Assembly: GCA_963793105.1 (NCBI GenBank)
Contig: CAWBZB010000003.1
Coordinates: forward strand, 248,001-312,000
DNA length: 64,000 bases
Reading direction: 5' to 3'
DNA from: UBA10649 sp963793105
GTDB lineage: Bacteria; Actinomycetota; Actinomycetes; S36-B12
The position numbers and the translations under genes were made by a program. The notes beneath the pieces were generated by a model. It was given only the letters and a program-made list of their open reading frames with translations. It made no database searches and had not been told where the DNA came from. This document shows positions 53,189 to 61,190 of the stretch, piece by piece (the first letter of the stretch is position 1; each line of letters begins with the position of its first letter).

Positions 53189-53834
53189 ACCGCGCCGACA
53201 GCAATCGATCGCGCCCCCGGTCAGGCAGCTCCCAGGCCCGCGTGGACCCTGGATTCAGGGCACCGCTCATGATCACCGCCTTCCGGTCCTCACGGATCGC
53301 GACCGACAACCCGCCGGCGAGAGGGGCGTCGCGCCCCTCGCTCGCCGCCGGCAGCTCCCAGAACCCGTGCGAGGCCTCGCCGTGCCGGCGGCCCGCCCGG
53401 TGGTTCATCGTTCCCGACACCCAGGCGATGACCTGCTCGTGCGCGAGGAGGATCGAGGCGAACTCCGCGCCCAGGATCCGAGGAGGCTGACCGGCGGGCG
53501 ACCGGTCGCTCGTCATGGTGAGGCTCGAGTCGTGCGAGGCGACGACGACGAAGCGGTCCCGGGACCGCTCGAGCTCCCGCAGCAGCCATCCGACCTGAGA
53601 GGAATCGAGGGAGCCGCCTACACCGCCGTAGGGGTTCGCGGAGTCCAGCGCCAGCACGTGGACCGGGCCCATGTCGATGCGGTTCCACCGCTCGCCGATC
53701 GACCGGGGGCCCGGCCTGGCATGCGGCGACACGATCCGGATCCGGAAGCGGGCGAGTTCGCGGATGGGCGGCTCCGTGGCTCGCCACTCCTCCCGGACCG
53801 GCAGTGGCATCACCCGTGCGATCCACTCGTTCAT
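53181..53834 (-). CDS. Truncated, active-site-poor metallophosphoesterase-like protein
   Basis: A 217-residue protein resembling the C-terminal half of TIGR03767-type actinobacterial metallophosphoesterases: VHVLALDSANPYGGVGGSLDSSQVGWLLRELERSRDRFVVVASHDSS and RILGAEFASILLAHEQVIAWVSGTMNHRA. The N-terminal half with the DxH and GDxxD metal motifs is missing, and the usual NGHTH-like motif reads SGTMNHR. No signal peptide. ATG 53834 has a good GGAGGGAG site. A PHO-box-like repeat lies 68-90 bases upstream. It may be a decaying phosphatase or a non-catalytic protein. No matching N-terminal half is seen in other frames. Confidence 0.6.
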   Translation of the reverse strand: MNEWIARVMPLPVREEWRATEPPIRELARFRIRIVSPHARPGPRSIGERWNRIDMGPVHVLALDSANPYGGVGGSLDSSQVGWLLRELERSRDRFVVVASHDSSLTMTSDRSPAGQPPRILGAEFASILLAHEQVIAWVSGTMNHRAGRRHGEASHGFWELPAASEGRDAPLAGGLSVAIREDRKAVIMSGALNPGSTRAWELPDRGRDRLLSARST

Positions 53835-53901
53835 GGCACTCCCTCCACGCTCGCCGACGGTAGGCGGTGTGGATGGACACGACGGTGAGCCGCGAGGAAC
53901 G

Positions 53902-53923
53902 TTTCGGTGAAGATCGGGCGAAC
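53902..53923 (-). promoter_or_regulatory. PHO-box-like repeat upstream of the metallophosphoesterase-like gene
   Basis: Adjacent 11-base units GTTCGCCCGAT (53913-53923) and CTTCACCGAAA (53902-53912) on the minus strand, followed by degenerate CGTTCC and CTCACC units, resemble PhoP repeats. They point to the phosphoesterase-like gene 68 bases downstream. Confidence 0.5.
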
Positions 53924-53957
53924 ACGCATGCCGCCACGGTCGTCCGCGGTCGGTCCG

Positions 53958-55175
53958 TCAGTCCTGGCGCAGGTCGATCACCGTGACGACGTCGCCGGCC
54001 GCGATGCTCGTGACGTCCTCCGGGACGACGATGAGCGCTTCGGCGCCGGCCAGGCCGCCGAGGACATGCGACCCCTGCCCCTGGCCGGAGGGCACGACCG
54101 CTCCCGAGGGAAGGAACCGGGCCCGGGCGAACTGGCGCTTGCCCGCTGGCGAGGTCAGGGGCTCGGCGCACATCGCCGTCAGCTCCGGACGCTCCAGTCG
54201 CGTGAGGCCGCGCATGCGCCGGATCACCGGACGCACGAAGTTCTCGAAGGAGATGTAGCTGCTCACCGGATTCCCGGGGAGAGTGATGATGGGGACCTCC
54301 TCCTCCCCGACGAAGCCGTGGCCCTGCGGCATTCCGGGGTTCATGGCGACCTTCATGAACTCGACCGTGCCCAGCGTGCTGAGGACGGCCTTCACAGTGT
54401 CGTAGGCGCCCATGCTCACCCCGCCGCTCGTGAGGATGAGGTCGCATCGGTGGAGCTGGTCCTCGACAGCGTCGAGGAACACCGCGTCGTCGTCGATGAT
54501 CGGGCCGACCCGGTACGCGTCGGCGCCGGCCTCCTTGCACGCGGCCACCAGGAGGTAGCTGTTGCTGTCGCTGATGAGCCCCCGTCGAAGCGGCAGCCCC
54601 GGCTCGACGAGTTCGGAGCCGGTCGAGATCACTGCGATGCGAGGCCTCGGGTGCACGAAGACCAGCCCGCACCCGACGGCAGCCAGGATCGCGATCTGGC
54701 GGGCACCGATGAGCGTCCCCTTCGGCAGGACCACCTCGCCCGCCACGACGTCCTCGGCGGCTCGCCGGATGTAGGCGCCGGGATCGACGCCCTCGGTCAC
54801 GACGACCGTCTCTGTGCCACCGTCCGTGCGCTCAACCGGCACGACGGCGTCCGCCCCGTCGGGCATCGGCGCTCCGGTCATGATCCGGACCGCGGTTCCG
54901 GGGCGCACCGCCTCGGTGGCCCGGAAGCCGGCGGGCACGTCGTCGATGACGGCCAGCTCGACCGGCGACTCCGGGGAGGCTGCGGCCACATCCGCGGCCA
55001 GGACGGCATAGCCGTCCATGGACGAGTTGTCGAAGCTGGGCAGTGGCCACGGGGCCGACACGTCGGTGGCCAGCACGCAACCGTGGGCCGAGGACAGCGG
55101 GAGCTCCAGGGGCGCCAGCACCCGGATGCCCGCAAGGACGCCGTTGCGGTAGTCGTCGACGCTCAGCACGCGCAC
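53958..55175 (-). CDS. moeA: Molybdopterin molybdotransferase (MoeA/Glp)
   Basis: A 405-residue MoeA that inserts molybdate into adenylylated molybdopterin. Motifs: SFDNSSMDGYAVLAADV, MTGAPMPDGADAVVPVE, IAVISTGSELVEPG with SDSNSYLL, ILTSGGVSMGAYDTVK, and ITLPGNPVSSYISFENFVRP. GTG at 55175 (or the GTG two codons later) begins the conserved VLSVDDYRNGVL; no clear ribosome site is present. No other molybdenum cofactor gene is in the window. Confidence 0.93.
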   Translation of the reverse strand: MRVLSVDDYRNGVLAGIRVLAPLELPLSSAHGCVLATDVSAPWPLPSFDNSSMDGYAVLAADVAAASPESPVELAVIDDVPAGFRATEAVRPGTAVRIMTGAPMPDGADAVVPVERTDGGTETVVVTEGVDPGAYIRRAAEDVVAGEVVLPKGTLIGARQIAILAAVGCGLVFVHPRPRIAVISTGSELVEPGLPLRRGLISDSNSYLLVAACKEAGADAYRVGPIIDDDAVFLDAVEDQLHRCDLILTSGGVSMGAYDTVKAVLSTLGTVEFMKVAMNPGMPQGHGFVGEEEVPIITLPGNPVSSYISFENFVRPVIRRMRGLTRLERPELTAMCAEPLTSPAGKRQFARARFLPSGAVVPSGQGQGSHVLGGLAGAEALIVVPEDVTSIAAGDVVTVIDLRQD

Positions 55176-55215
55176 GACTCTAGACGGATGGGTCCCGGCG
55201 CGCGCCGCAGCGAGG

Positions 55216-55710
55216 TCAGGAAGCCCGCTCCACGCTGTTCTTCTTGCCCTCGGCACCCATGTAGACGACAAGGATCCGCACGGGGTCCTCTCCCATGTTC
55301 GTCCCGTTGTGCCAGACGTCCTCAGCCTCCATGAAGGCGGTCCCGGCCAGGAACTCCTTGGTGACCCCAGCGTCGTACTCGACCGAGATCGACCCCTCCA
55401 TGATGTAGGCGTACATCGGCACCCGGTGCCGGTGCCAGCCGGTCTCCTGACCGGGCTCGAGCTGGATGATCGAGCTCGAGACCTGCGCCGGCACCTTCTT
55501 CGGGTACTTGATCGGCTGGTCGAGGACCGTCAGCTGCTGCGCGTCGAGCAGCGTCTGCCCGCCCAGGACGCCCGCGGCCTGACTGGCCTCGGGCACCGCC
55601 GATGCGGCGGGTTCCTCATCGCCTCCGCCGCAGCCCGCGATGAGCGCGGATGCGGCGATCAGGGAGATGGCGAGGGTGGCGATCCGGCGGCGGGAGAGTG
55701 ACCGATCCAT
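55216..55710 (-). CDS. Cupin-domain lipoprotein
   Basis: A 164-residue exported lipoprotein: signal peptide to the lipobox ALIAGCGGG, then a short linker and one cupin domain (about 70-155) with SIIQLEPGQETGWHRHRVPMYAYIMEGSISVEYDAG (metal ligands H, H, and E nearby) and AFMEAEDVWHNGTNMGEDPVRILVVYMG (last His). Ligand unknown; similar proteins are annotated only as cupin-domain. ATG 55710. It is monocistronic, with 40 bases to moeA. Confidence 0.82.
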   Translation of the reverse strand: MDRSLSRRRIATLAISLIAASALIAGCGGGDEEPAASAVPEASQAAGVLGGQTLLDAQQLTVLDQPIKYPKKVPAQVSSSIIQLEPGQETGWHRHRVPMYAYIMEGSISVEYDAGVTKEFLAGTAFMEAEDVWHNGTNMGEDPVRILVVYMGAEGKKNSVERAS

Positions 55711-55828
55711 CTCGCCACCATAAACGATTCGCCGCGAGCGTTGGGGAAATCGCCAGCGCGTTGAACGCTGCGTGACGGACGCGAGGCCCCCCGGTTCCGA
55801 CGACGTCCCACTGCGACACACTGCGGTC

Positions 55829-56537
55829 GTGCACCAGCGCCTGGGGTTCCTTCGCCCCTCCCACACCGTTCCGCTGACGCGCTGGCGCGCACCGTCGCGG
55901 TGGCGGGCCCGGCCAGTGACGCTCGCAATCCTGTTCTCGGGGCTCTGGCTCTTCGGCACCGGCGAAGCCATGCTCGTCAACTCGGCCCTGGGCAACGCGC
56001 CGTGGACGGTCCTTGCCCAGGGCATCAGCGAGCGGCTGCCCATCTCGATCGGGACGTCGACCTTCATCATCAGCGCCACCGTCCTGCTGCTCTGGATCCC
56101 GCTGCGCGAGCGACCCGGACTGGGGACGATCAGCAACGCGGTCCTCGTCGCGGTGGCACTCCAGGTCATGGTGACGGTCCTGCCCACTCCTGACGGCGAC
56201 CGCGGTGCGCCTGGCCTTCGTGCTCGTCGGCATCGTCGTGATCGGCGTCGGGAGCGGCCTCTACCTGACCGCGAACCTCGGACCGGGTCCGCGCGATGGT
56301 TGGATGACCGGCCTGCACCTGCGGACCGGATGGCCGATCAGCGCGGTGCGACTGGGCATCGAGGCAACGGTGCTCGTGCTCGGCTGGCTGCTGGGCGGGA
56401 CCGTCGGCATCGGCACCGTCCTGTTCGCCCTCCTCATCGGACCCTCAGTGGGCTACGGGCTCAAGCTCGCAAGCACGTTCGGGGGCACCGGGGAGATCTC
56501 CCCGGTCACGGACGAGCACCCAGAGCTCGAGGCCTAG
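55829..56537 (+). pseudogene. YczE/YyaS-like membrane protein, single-base frameshift
   Basis: Frame 1 gives RPVTLAILFSGLWLFGTGEAMLVNSALGNAPWTVLAQGI with further membrane segments, and frame 2 continues LTATAVRLAFVLVGIVVIGVGSGLYLTANLGPGPRDGWMTGL to the end at 56537. They join at about 56186-56190 when one base is removed, giving a five-segment membrane protein of about 235 residues of the YczE family (unknown role; in Bacillus near surfactin genes). GTG 55829 is preferred, a GTG at 55772 is possible. Its TAG shares CTAG with the convergent helicase stop. Sequencing error is likely. Confidence 0.72.
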
Positions 56538-57823
56538 CCGTGTGACCGGCGGGGGCCGGCCGAGCGTCGTGACTTCCAGGCGTTGGCCGGGCGCGACGAG
56601 CGGCCCGGGCGACGCGTCGTGATCGACTTCGACACCGGCGCCACCCACGGGACACCCGACGGGGGCCGGGCTCCGGTGACGTCCGAGAGCGTCTGGTCGC
56701 CGGGGCGGACCCGCGCGACATACGGATCGACGCCGGCCCGCTTCGTCAGCGACGACACCATGCGCTGCTGCTTCGGGGACGCCAGCGTCACCACCGTGCC
56801 CGCCTCGCCGGCGCGGGCGGTCCGCCCGGCACGGTGCAGGTAGTCCTTGGCGTCGGCGGGCGAGTCGACGTGCACGACAAGGCTGATGCCGTCGACGTGG
56901 ATGCCACGGGCCGCGACGTCGGTGGCCACGAGCGCCGGGGTGTCGCCCTTGCGGAAGGCGTCCAGGGTGCGCGTGCGCACGGCCTGCGACTTGCCACCAT
57001 GGAGGGCGCCCACGGGCACGCCCTGCGCCGCCAGGTGGTCGGCCAGCCGGTCGACTCCCGCCTGCGTGCGCACGAAGAAGATGGTGCGGCCGTCGCGGGC
57101 GGCGATCTGCGCCGTCACCTGGTCCTTGTCGGCCGGGTGGACGAGCAGGACGTGGTGGTCCATCGTCGTCACCGACGCCTGCGCGGGTGCCAGCGAGTGG
57201 GTGGCCGCATTGCGCAGGTAGCGGCGGACGAGGGCGTCGACGTCGCCGTCGAGCGTGGCGCTGAACAGCAGCCGCTGGCCCCTCGGGCGGGTCATGTCCA
57301 GGATCTCCCGGACGATGGGCATGAAGCCCATGTCGGCCATCTGGTCGGCCTCGTCGAGGACGGTGATGTCCACCTCGGACAGGTCGACGTCACCGCGGTT
57401 GACCAGGTCGACGAGCCGGCCCGGGGTCGCGACGAGGACCGTGACACCGCGCTCGAGGCTGCGGATCTGCTTGGAGTAGGGCATTCCGCCGGCGATCAAC
57501 CGCACGCTCAGGCCGGTGGAGTGCGCCAGCGGGGTGAGGGTGTCGCTGACCTGCATGGCCAGTTCGCGCGTGGGCACGAGGACGAGGCCGAGCGGGCGCT
57601 TGGGCTGGGCCCGGCGGCCGGTGAGCCGGGTCAGGAGGGCAAGACCGAAGGCGAGCGTCTTGCCCGAGCCGGTCTGGCCGCGGCCGAGGATGTCGCGGCC
57701 GGCGATGGCGTCGGGGATGGTGGCGACCTGGATCGGGAACGGCGTGGCGATGCCAGCACGCGTGAGTGCCGGCACGAGTGCCGGACTGATGCCGAGGTCG
57801 GCGAAAGTGGGGACAGCAGACAT
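56534..57823 (-). CDS. DEAD-box RNA helicase
   Basis: A 429-residue DEAD-box ATPase. Q motif region FADLGISPALVPALTRAGIATPFPIQ, motif I GRGQTGSGKTLAFGLAL, Ia VPTRELAMQV, II VLDEADQMADMGF, III LLFSATL, V LVATDVAARGIHVDGI, VI HRAGRTARAG. The basic C-terminal tail (SKSITTRRPGRSSRPANAWKSRRS) would bind RNA. Probably unwinds RNA at low temperature or in ribosome assembly. ATG 57823 follows GGAAG. A leader of about 120 bases precedes it. Confidence 0.93.
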   Translation of the reverse strand: MSAVPTFADLGISPALVPALTRAGIATPFPIQVATIPDAIAGRDILGRGQTGSGKTLAFGLALLTRLTGRRAQPKRPLGLVLVPTRELAMQVSDTLTPLAHSTGLSVRLIAGGMPYSKQIRSLERGVTVLVATPGRLVDLVNRGDVDLSEVDITVLDEADQMADMGFMPIVREILDMTRPRGQRLLFSATLDGDVDALVRRYLRNAATHSLAPAQASVTTMDHHVLLVHPADKDQVTAQIAARDGRTIFFVRTQAGVDRLADHLAAQGVPVGALHGGKSQAVRTRTLDAFRKGDTPALVATDVAARGIHVDGISLVVHVDSPADAKDYLHRAGRTARAGEAGTVVTLASPKQQRMVSSLTKRAGVDPYVARVRPGDQTLSDVTGARPPSGVPWVAPVSKSITTRRPGRSSRPANAWKSRRSAGPRRSHG

Positions 57824-57949
57824 GGGGGTGCTTCCATTCGTGACGACTAGCGCGCCTCGAATGTGCGGCCCACGTTCGGCCGGGAGCAAGACTCGCGAGC
57901 GGCGCTTCACGCGCCTGATGAGGTGCCGCTGCGGCGCAGCGACCGTTTG

Positions 57950-57979
57950 AGTGTACGGGCCGAACCCGGCATTCGTGAA
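57950..57979 (-). promoter_or_regulatory. Putative DEAD-box helicase promoter
   Basis: On the minus strand TTCACG (57974-57979), an 18-base spacer and TACACT (57950-57955) give a promoter with a leader of about 120 bases before the ATG at 57823, reminiscent of the long leaders of cold-induced helicases. Evidence is from hexamer match only. Confidence 0.4.
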
Positions 57980-58018
57980 ATCGTCGGAGGATGGTGAGGC
58001 CAGCCCTACGCTGGGCGC

Positions 58019-58630
58019 GTGGCGGGAGCGAGCACGGCAGCACGCATCTGGCTCATCCGGCACGGGGAGACGCAGTGGAGCCGAGAGGGTCGGCACACAG
58101 GCAGCACCGACGTTCCCCTGACCACCCGGGGTGAGCAGCAGGCGAACGACCTCCGAGCGGAGCTCGCCGGCGTGCAGCCGTCGCTGGTGCTGTGCAGTCC
58201 GATGGCCCGCGCCCGCGACACGGCCGCACGCGCCGGCCTGGTGCCGGACGCGCTGACCGACGACCTGCGGGAATGGGACTACGGCGCGTGGGAGGGACGC
58301 ACCACCGCCGACATCCGAACCGAGCTGCAGGATCCGGCCTGGCTGGTCTGGGACCACCCGATCCCGGCCGGGGATACGCCCGGCGAGCAGCTCGCCGACG
58401 TCGGCTCGCGGGTCGACCGGGTGATCGGCGAGTGCCGCCCGGTCCTGGACGCGGGCGACGACTGCGTGCTCGTCGCGCACGGGCACGTCCTGCGGATCCT
58501 CACCGCCCGCTGGCTCGGACTGCGGCCCATCGATGGGCGCCTGTTCGCGCTGGACCCGGCCCGGCTGTCGGCGCTGGGCTTCGAGCACGAGCAGCACGTG
58601 GTCCGCTGCTGGAACTCGACCCGCCCCTGA
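58019..58630 (+). CDS. Histidine phosphatase (phosphoglycerate-mutase-like)
   Basis: A 203-residue protein of the histidine phosphatase superfamily: catalytic RHG in RIWLIRHGETQWSREGRHTGSTDVPLTTRGEQQA, LCSPMARARDTAARAGL, LREWDYGAWEGRT (acid Glu) and VLVAHGHVLRILTARWLGL (second His). It is likely a phosphatase acting on a small phosphoester; a mutase role is less probable given its length. GTG 58019 start. The dispersed palindromic repeat begins 46 bases after its stop. Confidence 0.88.
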   Translation: MAGASTAARIWLIRHGETQWSREGRHTGSTDVPLTTRGEQQANDLRAELAGVQPSLVLCSPMARARDTAARAGLVPDALTDDLREWDYGAWEGRTTADIRTELQDPAWLVWDHPIPAGDTPGEQLADVGSRVDRVIGECRPVLDAGDDCVLVAHGHVLRILTARWLGLRPIDGRLFALDPARLSALGFEHEQHVVRCWNSTRP

Positions 58631-58638
58631 CTCGCGCG

Positions 58639-58680
58639 CCGCGCCCCCCACCCCCGCGCACCGCGCCCCCCACCCCCGCG
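58639..58680. repeat. C-rich tandem duplication, 2 x 20 bp
   Basis: CCGCGCCCCCCACCCCCGCG occurs at 58639-58658 and again at 58661-58680, two bases apart. The second copy runs into the left arm of the palindromic repeat, and its CCCCACCCC is complementary to GGGGTGGGG at 58741-58749, so it may be part of the same element. Confidence 0.8.
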
Positions 58681-58738
58681 AGTGGCCAGTTGTTGCTGCT
58701 CCGGAGCCCTCCGGAGCAGCAACAACTGGCCACTCGCG
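58677..58738. repeat. Palindromic repeat, copy 2 (30-bp perfect stem)
   Basis: Left arm 58677-58706 and right arm 58709-58738 are perfect inverted copies of 30 bp around two bases. The core GAGTGGCCAGTTGTTG differs by one base from that of copy 1 at 27.84 kb, and flanking tracts (C-rich left, AAGGGGTGGGG right) are alike. It lies between two co-directional genes. Confidence 0.88.
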
Positions 58739-58767
58739 AAGGGGTGGGGATCTGGCAGGCTGGGGGC

Positions 58768-58965
58768 GTGCTCGACGACGCGGCCCGCCGCCAACTGCGC
58801 TTCTCGCTCTTCCTCCAGGGATTCGCCACGCTCATGATGACCGTGGCCCTGGTCGTCCGTGCCACGGCTATCGGCTGGGACGCCGTCACCCTCCTCCTCG
58901 CCGGCGCCGTGGTGGCCATCCTCGCCGCCGCGTTCTACACCCTGCGCCGGCTCCGGGCCGGGTGA
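58768..58965 (+). CDS. Small two-helix membrane protein (65 aa)
   Basis: A 65-residue protein beginning VLDDAARRQLRFSLFLQGF, with two membrane segments (about 14-34 and 38-58) and a basic C terminus (TLRRLRAG). No known family is recognised. GTG 58768 follows GGGGGC; the frame upstream is shadow of the phosphatase gene. It starts 29 bases after the palindromic repeat and ends three bases before a terminator hairpin. Confidence 0.6.
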   Translation: MLDDAARRQLRFSLFLQGFATLMMTVALVVRATAIGWDAVTLLLAGAVVAILAAAFYTLRRLRAG

Positions 58966-58967
58966 GC

Positions 58968-59003
58968 CCTAGACAGGATAATTTCCTGTCTAGGCGAGTT
59001 TTT
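58968..59003 (+). terminator. Intrinsic terminator (or operator) before the DUF6421 operon
   Basis: CCTAGACAGGA and TCCTGTCTAGG form a perfect 11-bp stem with loop TAATT (58968-58994), followed by CGAGTTTTT. This is the best T-tract terminator in the window. It touches the -35 of the next promoter, so a second role as operator for the DUF6421 operon is possible. Confidence 0.72.
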
Positions 59004-59030
59004 GGCGGCGGATCGATTGCCTGATACCCT
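59002..59030 (+). promoter_or_regulatory. Promoter of the DUF6421-SDR-aldolase operon
   Basis: TTGGCG (59002-59007), a 17-base spacer and TACCCT (59025-59030), with TG one base upstream of the -10 (TGATACCCT, extended type). The expected start is near 59037, giving a leader of about 48 bases before ATG 59085. Confidence 0.55.
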
Positions 59031-59084
59031 CTGGCCCACTGAATCATGCCCATGCTTCGGGCACCCCCTCGTGTTGGAGTAGCC

Positions 59085-61190
59085 ATGCGTCCGCTCGCCC
59101 GCGTCCTCATCGACGAGTCCCACCGCCAGGCCTGGACGACCCGTCCGGAGGTGGCCGCCGTCATGAACCCGGTGAACCCCGCCGATGCGTCCTACGCGAC
59201 CGCCGCGGACCTGGCCGCGCGCTCCGGACTGGAGGTGCAGGTGCACGAGTCGGGTCCCCTCGACGACGGCCTGCTCGCTGACGTCGACGTCCTCGTCCTC
59301 CCGCACGCCGCCGACGACGCCTGGGAGCACACGACCGGAACCGGGTCCCCGCGGCTGTCGGAGGCCGAGCTCGACGCGGTCGAGCGACATGTCCTGGCCG
59401 GCGGAGGCCTGGTCCTCCTCGCCGAGACCGAGCAGGCCAAGTACGGCAACAACTTCGCCGACCTCGCCGCCCGCTTCGGAATCGCGATCGACAACACCAC
59501 GGTCCAGGACCCCGAGCATGCCTACAAGGACGTACCCACCTGGGTGCTCGCGGACCTCGTGCGCGGTCCCCGCCATGACCTCACCGCACAGGTGGCCGAG
59601 GCCTGCTTCTACCGGGCCGGGACACTGCACGCCGTCGCCGCCAGCGACGGCGTGGGCCTGGAGACCGTCGCCCGGACGAGCCCGACCGCGGATCCCGCCC
59701 GCGCCGACCTGATCATGAGCTCGACCCTCGCCAACGGACGGGTCGTGGTGGCCGCCGACTCCGACCTGTTCGGCGACGACTCCATCACCGACCTCGATCA
59801 TCGACAGCTGTGGCTCAACCTCATCACCTGGGCAGCGGGCAGCCGGGCGGCCGGCACGCAGGACGCCGACCCGAGGCGAACCTGGGTCGAGGATGACGCG
59901 GCGTGGGTCCGGCTGCGCGACGCCGTCGAGGCGCTGCGACCCCTGCAGGCGAAGGACGGCTCCGTCGACACCGCGGTGCAGCCAGCCGAGGTCGCTGCTG
60001 CCAGCGTCGACTCGATCTGCGATGCCCTCCAGGAGCTGGCTCCGCGCTTCCCGCACCAGGGCGATCACCTCGCCGCCACGATCGACGACCTGCGCGCCTG
60101 GCAGGCCGGCGGCTTCGCGGTCCCGGACTTCACGCGGTCGCTCGAGCTGTTCCGCCCGGACGTCGCTCGCGAGGACGGGATCGAGCACCTCGCGGTCTTC
60201 CCCATGTACACCCAGAACGGCAATCCCGACCGCAACTTCGAGGCCGTCATCACGCGGACCTTCTGGCCGGACTGGCTCGCCGAGCAGGAGGCCGCGTCGT
60301 ACGACAACGCCGCGTTCGTGCCGATCGAGTTCGTCGGCTTCACCCGCGGATACGACACCCACTCCGCCGTGTTCTTCCCGGAGACGGTGGCCACCGCCGG
60401 CACGATCGACTTCCACTGGGGCGGGATCTTCTGCGACCGGGAGGCCGCCCGGTTCCGCGTCGTGGCCCGCGCTGCGACCGACACCCTGCGCCTGTCCCTG
60501 CCGCCCGACGTCGACCTGCTCCTGAACGACCAGCAGCTCGCGCAGGAGACGTTCGTCCTCTGGGACCTCATCCATGACCGCACGCACAGTCGCGGCGATC
60601 TGCCGTTCGACCCCTTCATGATCAAGCAGCGACTGCCGTACTGGATGTACGCACTCGAGGAGCTGCGCTGCGACCTCGCCACCTACCGCGAGACGCTCGC
60701 GCTGGACGACCGGGGAATCTACCTGGGCCGATTCATCCGCAGCGCCATCGTGTTCGACCGGCTCTTCCGATTCACCATCACCGGCAGCCGGGTCCGCAAC
60801 TACGACGGCCTGGGTGGGCAGATCATCTTCGCCTGGCTGCATCGCGACGACGTCCTGCGATGGACCGACAACACCCTCAGCATCGACTGGAGCCGGATCA
60901 CCGATTCCATGATCGGGCTGTGCGACGCCGTCGAGTCCCTCTACCACGGGGGGATCGACCGCTCCCGGCTCGCGCAGTGGGTGGCGGCGCACGAGTTCGT
61001 CAGCACCCTGGTGGCGCCGCACCCGGGGTCCACCTGGGCGAAGGGCGCGCAGGCCCTCCCCCTGGACGGTGAACCCAAGGAGCTCGTGGACGCCGTGCTG
61101 CCCGATGAGTTCCCGCTCAACGTCTTCTACGACGCGCTGCGGCGCAAGCTGTCGGACACGATCGACGCCACCGCCGGGATCACGGCATGA
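59085..61190 (+). CDS. DUF6421 protein with N-terminal glutamine-amidotransferase-like domain
   Basis: A 701-residue protein. Residues about 1-260 resemble a class I GATase/ThuA-like flavodoxin-type fold (VLIDESHRQAW, DVDVLVLPHAADDAW, VERHVLAGGGLVLLAE, RVVVAADSDLFGDD) without an evident catalytic Cys. The C-terminal 430 residues match the actinobacterial DUF6421 family (FPMYTQNGNPDRNFEAVITR, WGGIFCDREAARFR, TWAKGAQALPL). A possible metal site is H497-D-R-T-H501 with E525-E-L-R-C-D530, laid out like a zincin HxxxH plus EExRxD. ATG 59085 has GGAG five bases upstream. It is coupled by ATGA to the SDR gene. Function unknown. Confidence 0.8.
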   Translation: MRPLARVLIDESHRQAWTTRPEVAAVMNPVNPADASYATAADLAARSGLEVQVHESGPLDDGLLADVDVLVLPHAADDAWEHTTGTGSPRLSEAELDAVERHVLAGGGLVLLAETEQAKYGNNFADLAARFGIAIDNTTVQDPEHAYKDVPTWVLADLVRGPRHDLTAQVAEACFYRAGTLHAVAASDGVGLETVARTSPTADPARADLIMSSTLANGRVVVAADSDLFGDDSITDLDHRQLWLNLITWAAGSRAAGTQDADPRRTWVEDDAAWVRLRDAVEALRPLQAKDGSVDTAVQPAEVAAASVDSICDALQELAPRFPHQGDHLAATIDDLRAWQAGGFAVPDFTRSLELFRPDVAREDGIEHLAVFPMYTQNGNPDRNFEAVITRTFWPDWLAEQEAASYDNAAFVPIEFVGFTRGYDTHSAVFFPETVATAGTIDFHWGGIFCDREAARFRVVARAATDTLRLSLPPDVDLLLNDQQLAQETFVLWDLIHDRTHSRGDLPFDPFMIKQRLPYWMYALEELRCDLATYRETLALDDRGIYLGRFIRSAIVFDRLFRFTITGSRVRNYDGLGGQIIFAWLHRDDVLRWTDNTLSIDWSRITDSMIGLCDAVESLYHGGIDRSRLAQWVAAHEFVSTLVAPHPGSTWAKGAQALPLDGEPKELVDAVLPDEFPLNVFYDALRRKLSDTIDATAGITA

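Noticed and set aside
58639..58738. CRISPR-like repeat
   Set aside because: Only two C-rich copies two bases apart and one hairpin; no spacers and no cas genes.
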